64,000 bases of DNA from Aquipseudomonas ullengensis (lineage in GTDB: Bacteria; Pseudomonadota; Gammaproteobacteria; Pseudomonadales; Pseudomonadaceae): positions 484,422 to 548,421 of the forward strand of contig NZ_JACJUD010000002.1 in the NCBI RefSeq assembly GCF_014174475.1, written 5' to 3'. This document shows, piece after piece, positions 61,372 to 64,000 of the stretch (its first letter is position 1; each line of letters begins with the position of its first letter). The position numbers and the translations under genes are program-made. The notes beneath the pieces are model-generated. The model was given only the letters and a program-made list of their open reading frames with translations, had not been told where the DNA came from and did not search any database.

Positions 61372-61393
61372 CCCATAAACCTGCCGCAACAAA

Positions 61394-61421
61394 AAGCCCG
61401 TCTCTCAAGGACGGGCTTTTT
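61394..61421 (+). terminator. rho-independent terminator of the adhesin gene
   Basis: agcccgtc and gacgggct form an eight-pair stem around a seven-base loop, followed by TTTTT. It lies about 20 bases after the adhesin stop codon. Confidence 0.92.
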
Positions 61422-61649
61422 GTTGGCGTGGCAGCCATTCCCCAATTACCCCGCCAGTGACTATCAGCAGTGAATGACCAGCCTTCATTGAGATATTCAG
61501 TCGGGATGCTGCGTAAGTTGCTTTATTAAGGCACTCTTCGATTAGCCGGTTCGCGAGGCAGTTTGGGAAAGCAGCCTTGATCACGGATCTAAACGTTGAG
61601 CCAACCCACCAACCGAAGTGCCGGTGGTTCTATGCCTGGAGGATGCAGC

Positions 61650-61991
61650 ATGGTGTACGTGCAAAGGGACAGTGAAGGGCGTTTGCTGCGGGTGGAGCAC
61701 GCTCCGTTTGATGCGATGACGGAAACCCTGGCTGTAGAAAGCGATGAGCTGGAAAGCTGGCTGACGGCGCGCGAAGAAGTAAAAGCGCGGCTGACCAGCC
61801 TGCAGGAATCCGACCTGGAGCTGGTTCGGGTACTGGAAGACGTGGTTAGCGTACTGGTTGAGAAGGGTGTGATTCGTTACACCGACCTGCCTGAGGCCGC
61901 TCGGCAGAAGCTCGATCAGCGTGCCGTTACTCGTGCAGAGATTGAAGGCCTCAGTGGCCTGCTGGGAGAAGACGAGCACCAGCTGCTCTGA
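61650..61991 (+). CDS. small cytoplasmic protein of unknown function, between adhesin and lapD
   Basis: 113 residues from ATG 61650 with GGAGG close upstream; ATG 61632 would add six residues. The N-terminal strand MVYVQRDSEGRLLRVEHAPF is followed by an acidic helical region (SDELESWLTAREEVKARLTS, ELVRVLEDVVSVLVEKGVIR). I recall similar short proteins being labelled tryptophan synthase beta-like without evidence; nothing here supports an enzyme. It is convergent with lapD, with 52 bases between. Confidence 0.75.
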   Translation: MVYVQRDSEGRLLRVEHAPFDAMTETLAVESDELESWLTAREEVKARLTSLQESDLELVRVLEDVVSVLVEKGVIRYTDLPEAARQKLDQRAVTRAEIEGLSGLLGEDEHQLL

Positions 61992-62043
61992 GCTCCTCCC
62001 GCTACCCAGAGCGCAAGGGGTTCGCGCTCTGGGTGGGTTGCAC

Positions 62044-63990
62044 TTAGCCCTGCCAGGGCGTTGGTGCACCGATCAAACGGCCCATAGCGCCATGGATGTT
62101 CAGCTCGGTCAGGGCTGTCAGTTCCCCTTCGGTTTCCACCATCTCGGCAATCAACGGCAGATCGATGCTGTTAGTGGCGCGGAAGATGGCTTCGATGAAC
62201 AGGCGCTTGTCGGTTTCCTGGTCGATGGCGCGGATGTAGCTGCCGTCGATTTTAAGATAGGCCAGGCCCAGGTGGGTCAGGTTACCAATCAGGCTGAAAC
62301 GCCCCCCGAAGTGCTGCAAGCCCAGGTTGAAGCCGGCCTCGCGCACGCTGTGGCTGAGCTTTTCCAGCTCGGCGGGTGGCGGCAGGTAACGCTCGTCCAC
62401 TTCCAGGGTCATCAGTTCGCCTTGCTGCGGGTGCTGCTTGAGCAGGTCAAGCAGCTTGGTCACGCTCTCCGGTTCGCGCAGTGTGGCGGCGGACAGGCTC
62501 AAGGCCAGCGGCTGCGGGTGCTGGGCGAGGTGCGCCAGGCTGTGTTCGAGCATGGCCAGGTCGAAGCGTGCGGCCCAGCCCAGGCGCTCGATCCAGGGCA
62601 GGAAGCGCCCGGCGGCAACCGCTTCTCCCTGCGGGTCGAGCAGGCGTGCCAGCACTTTCTGGTGAAGAATCTGCGTGCGATCGGTGCATTGGGCCACCGG
62701 TTGGAAATAGAGCTGCAGTTTGCTTTGGCTGAGGGCTTCGTCGATCCACTTCCGCCAGTCATGCAGGCCTTGGCCAGGCAGGGCGTTGTAGTCGTCGAGA
62801 CGTTCCCAGGGCTTGGCAGGGTGGCTTTGCGCTTGCGCCAGGGCCTGGTCGGCACGGCCAATGACGTTGCCTTTCTCTTCGCCGGGTTTGAATGCGGCGA
62901 TGCCGAGGTGAGCCACTGGGGTGCAGTCGCTGGCACCGGTTTGCCGCAGGGCCTCCAGGCCTTCGCTCAGTTCGATGGCCAGGCGGTCGGCATCTTCACC
63001 GGACAGGCCAGGGGCGAGCAGGGTGAATTCGCCACCGCGGCTGCGTGACGCGAGCCAGTCCGGGTTTCCGCGTTGTTCCAGCAGGCGTTTGAGCAGTTCG
63101 CCGATGTCGTGGATCAGGGCATCGGTCTTCTGTCCGCCCATACGTTGGTTGAGTCCGCCGAGGTCGTTGACCCGCAGGAACATCACATAACCTTCTGCGT
63201 TCTGTTCGGTCTCCATCAACTGATCGGCCAGACGGATGTCGAACAGACGCCGGTTGGCCAGGCCGGTCAGGCTGTCCTGGTAGGCTTCTTCACGCAGTTT
63301 TTCGCTGCGTGAGGCCTCCTCGGCAAACAGCGCTTTGAGCTTCTCGACCATCTGGTTCATGGCCATGACGACGCGCTTGAGTTCAGGGGTGCGCGGTACT
63401 TTGGGTAGGGACATGAATTCGCGGCGGCTGATGGCCTGGGCCTGTTGCACCATGTTGTCCAGTGGGCGCAGTTGAGTGCGCAGCAACCAGCCACCCAGCA
63501 CGGAGCTGACCACCCCGCACAGCAGCAACCAGATCAGGCTGCCGAGAGCGCTGTCCCAAAGCTTGGCCAATGCGAATTGTGGGTGGCTGAGCACTTCGAT
63601 CCGCGCGGCCTGTTCCCAGCCGCGCATGATCAGCGCGTCACCACCTTCCGGTTGCAGGTCGATCAGGTCGACGAACCAGCCCGGGACGTTATCGGAGGTG
63701 GTGGTGGTACGCCGCTCGACCATCACGGCGCCATCGGGGATACGCACCACGCGGATGGTGGCGTAGTAGCCGCTGTCGAAGATGGAGCTGACCATCAGCT
63801 CGACCATTGCCGGGTCGTCCACATGCGGCGTCATCGACAGGGCCAGCGCGGTGGCGGCGTCCTGTGCGTGAGAGCGCAACTGACTGAGCAGCTGTTCGCG
63901 AGATGTTTCCACACCAGCAATGAAGCTACCGGTGAAGGCCACCACGAGAAACAGACAGATGGCGAGAAACAGCTGTTTAAGCAAAGACAT
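62044..63990 (-). CDS. lapD: LapD: membrane c-di-GMP receptor with degenerate GGDEF and EAL domains
   Basis: 648 residues. TM1 is at 5-27, then a periplasmic domain to about 148 that contains GW at 124-125; Trp125 is the residue known in P. fluorescens LapD to grip LapG. TM2 is at about 150-170, then HAMP, a degenerate GGDEF domain (RGGEF at 318-322) and a degenerate EAL domain (KVLARL at 445-450 in place of EALAR). Such domains bind c-di-GMP without making or cutting it. When c-di-GMP is high, LapD sequesters LapG and the adhesin stays on the surface. lapG is expected just past the window edge. Confidence 0.93.
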   Translation of the reverse strand: MSLLKQLFLAICLFLVVAFTGSFIAGVETSREQLLSQLRSHAQDAATALALSMTPHVDDPAMVELMVSSIFDSGYYATIRVVRIPDGAVMVERRTTTTSDNVPGWFVDLIDLQPEGGDALIMRGWEQAARIEVLSHPQFALAKLWDSALGSLIWLLLCGVVSSVLGGWLLRTQLRPLDNMVQQAQAISRREFMSLPKVPRTPELKRVVMAMNQMVEKLKALFAEEASRSEKLREEAYQDSLTGLANRRLFDIRLADQLMETEQNAEGYVMFLRVNDLGGLNQRMGGQKTDALIHDIGELLKRLLEQRGNPDWLASRSRGGEFTLLAPGLSGEDADRLAIELSEGLEALRQTGASDCTPVAHLGIAAFKPGEEKGNVIGRADQALAQAQSHPAKPWERLDDYNALPGQGLHDWRKWIDEALSQSKLQLYFQPVAQCTDRTQILHQKVLARLLDPQGEAVAAGRFLPWIERLGWAARFDLAMLEHSLAHLAQHPQPLALSLSAATLREPESVTKLLDLLKQHPQQGELMTLEVDERYLPPPAELEKLSHSVREAGFNLGLQHFGGRFSLIGNLTHLGLAYLKIDGSYIRAIDQETDKRLFIEAIFRATNSIDLPLIAEMVETEGELTALTELNIHGAMGRLIGAPTPWQG

Positions 63991-64000
63991 GAGACTCTCC

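Noticed and set aside
62044..63990. LapD as an active diguanylate cyclase or phosphodiesterase
   Set aside because: Both signature motifs are degenerate (RGGEF, KVLARL), as in receptor-type LapD proteins.
1..64000. tRNA, rRNA or insertion sequences
   Set aside because: No cloverleaf with a conserved T-arm, no rRNA stretches and no transposase frame were recognised on either strand by reading; a dedicated scan would be needed to exclude them fully.

Overview
The window reads as chromosomal DNA of a Pseudomonas (sensu lato; the mix of genes suggests the mendocina/oleovorans/alcaligenes side of the genus, but that is a weak inference). It is GC-rich and densely coded. It contains Pseudomonas-type REP palindromes, an OprO/OprP phosphate porin with a Pho box, aceK, hrpA, a FecI/FecR/TonB receptor unit and a complete-looking Lap-type biofilm adhesin locus. 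The order KAS III, ECF sigma, anti-sigma, MNIO protein, DUF2063, OprO/P matches, from memory, the P. aeruginosa PA3286 to PA3279 neighbourhood. No rRNA, tRNA, CRISPR array, insertion sequence or prophage was seen.

Layout. 1-4482: a LysR, MFS, HlyD efflux cassette, with the HlyD gene frameshifted, lying between two 154-bp direct repeats. 4483-13649: a chemoreceptor, the RNA helicase hrpA with a REP palindrome inside its reading frame, an AraC regulator with a LysE exporter, a transporter remnant, a solute-binding protein and a DUF3087 protein. 13839-18934: an iron-uptake unit made of a Fur-like box, FecI sigma, FecR, a TonB-dependent siderophore receptor with signalling domain, and a periplasmic esterase. 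18951-24391: small enzymes (GFA, SDR, GST, HIT) and a PhoA-type alkaline phosphatase. 24704-31116: an HD-GYP protein with an enlarged catalytic domain, a small secreted protein, a GcvA-like regulator, agmatine deiminase and a polyamine-binding protein. 31497-34571: a solute-binding protein, a LysE exporter and a soluble REC-REC-kinase.

35118-39729 is one of the two most interesting regions: a KAS III gene, an ECF sigma factor and its zinc-finger anti-sigma, then a RiPP metallophore (bufferin/HvfA type) operon. The operon holds a cysteine-rich secreted precursor with EGKCG-like motifs, an MNIO (DUF692) maturase, a DUF2063 partner and a DoxX-like membrane protein. An ECF-type promoter (TGTAAC, 16 nt, CGTCTA) stands in front of the precursor gene, which suggests that the linked sigma factor drives it. 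A Pho-box-controlled OprO/P porin follows.

41544-45639 holds aceK, a PAS-containing Aer-like chemoreceptor and a DTW-domain tRNA modification enzyme. 45640-63990 is the Lap system: a type I exporter (lapE, lapB, lapC) transcribed divergently from a 3407-residue adhesin. The adhesin has an N-terminal retention module, a TAAG cleavage site, two 202-residue and seven roughly 180-residue repeats, a von Willebrand A domain and a short RTX end. After a small unknown gene comes LapD, the degenerate GGDEF-EAL c-di-GMP receptor that protects the adhesin from the LapG protease; lapG is not in the window and would be expected just past its right edge.
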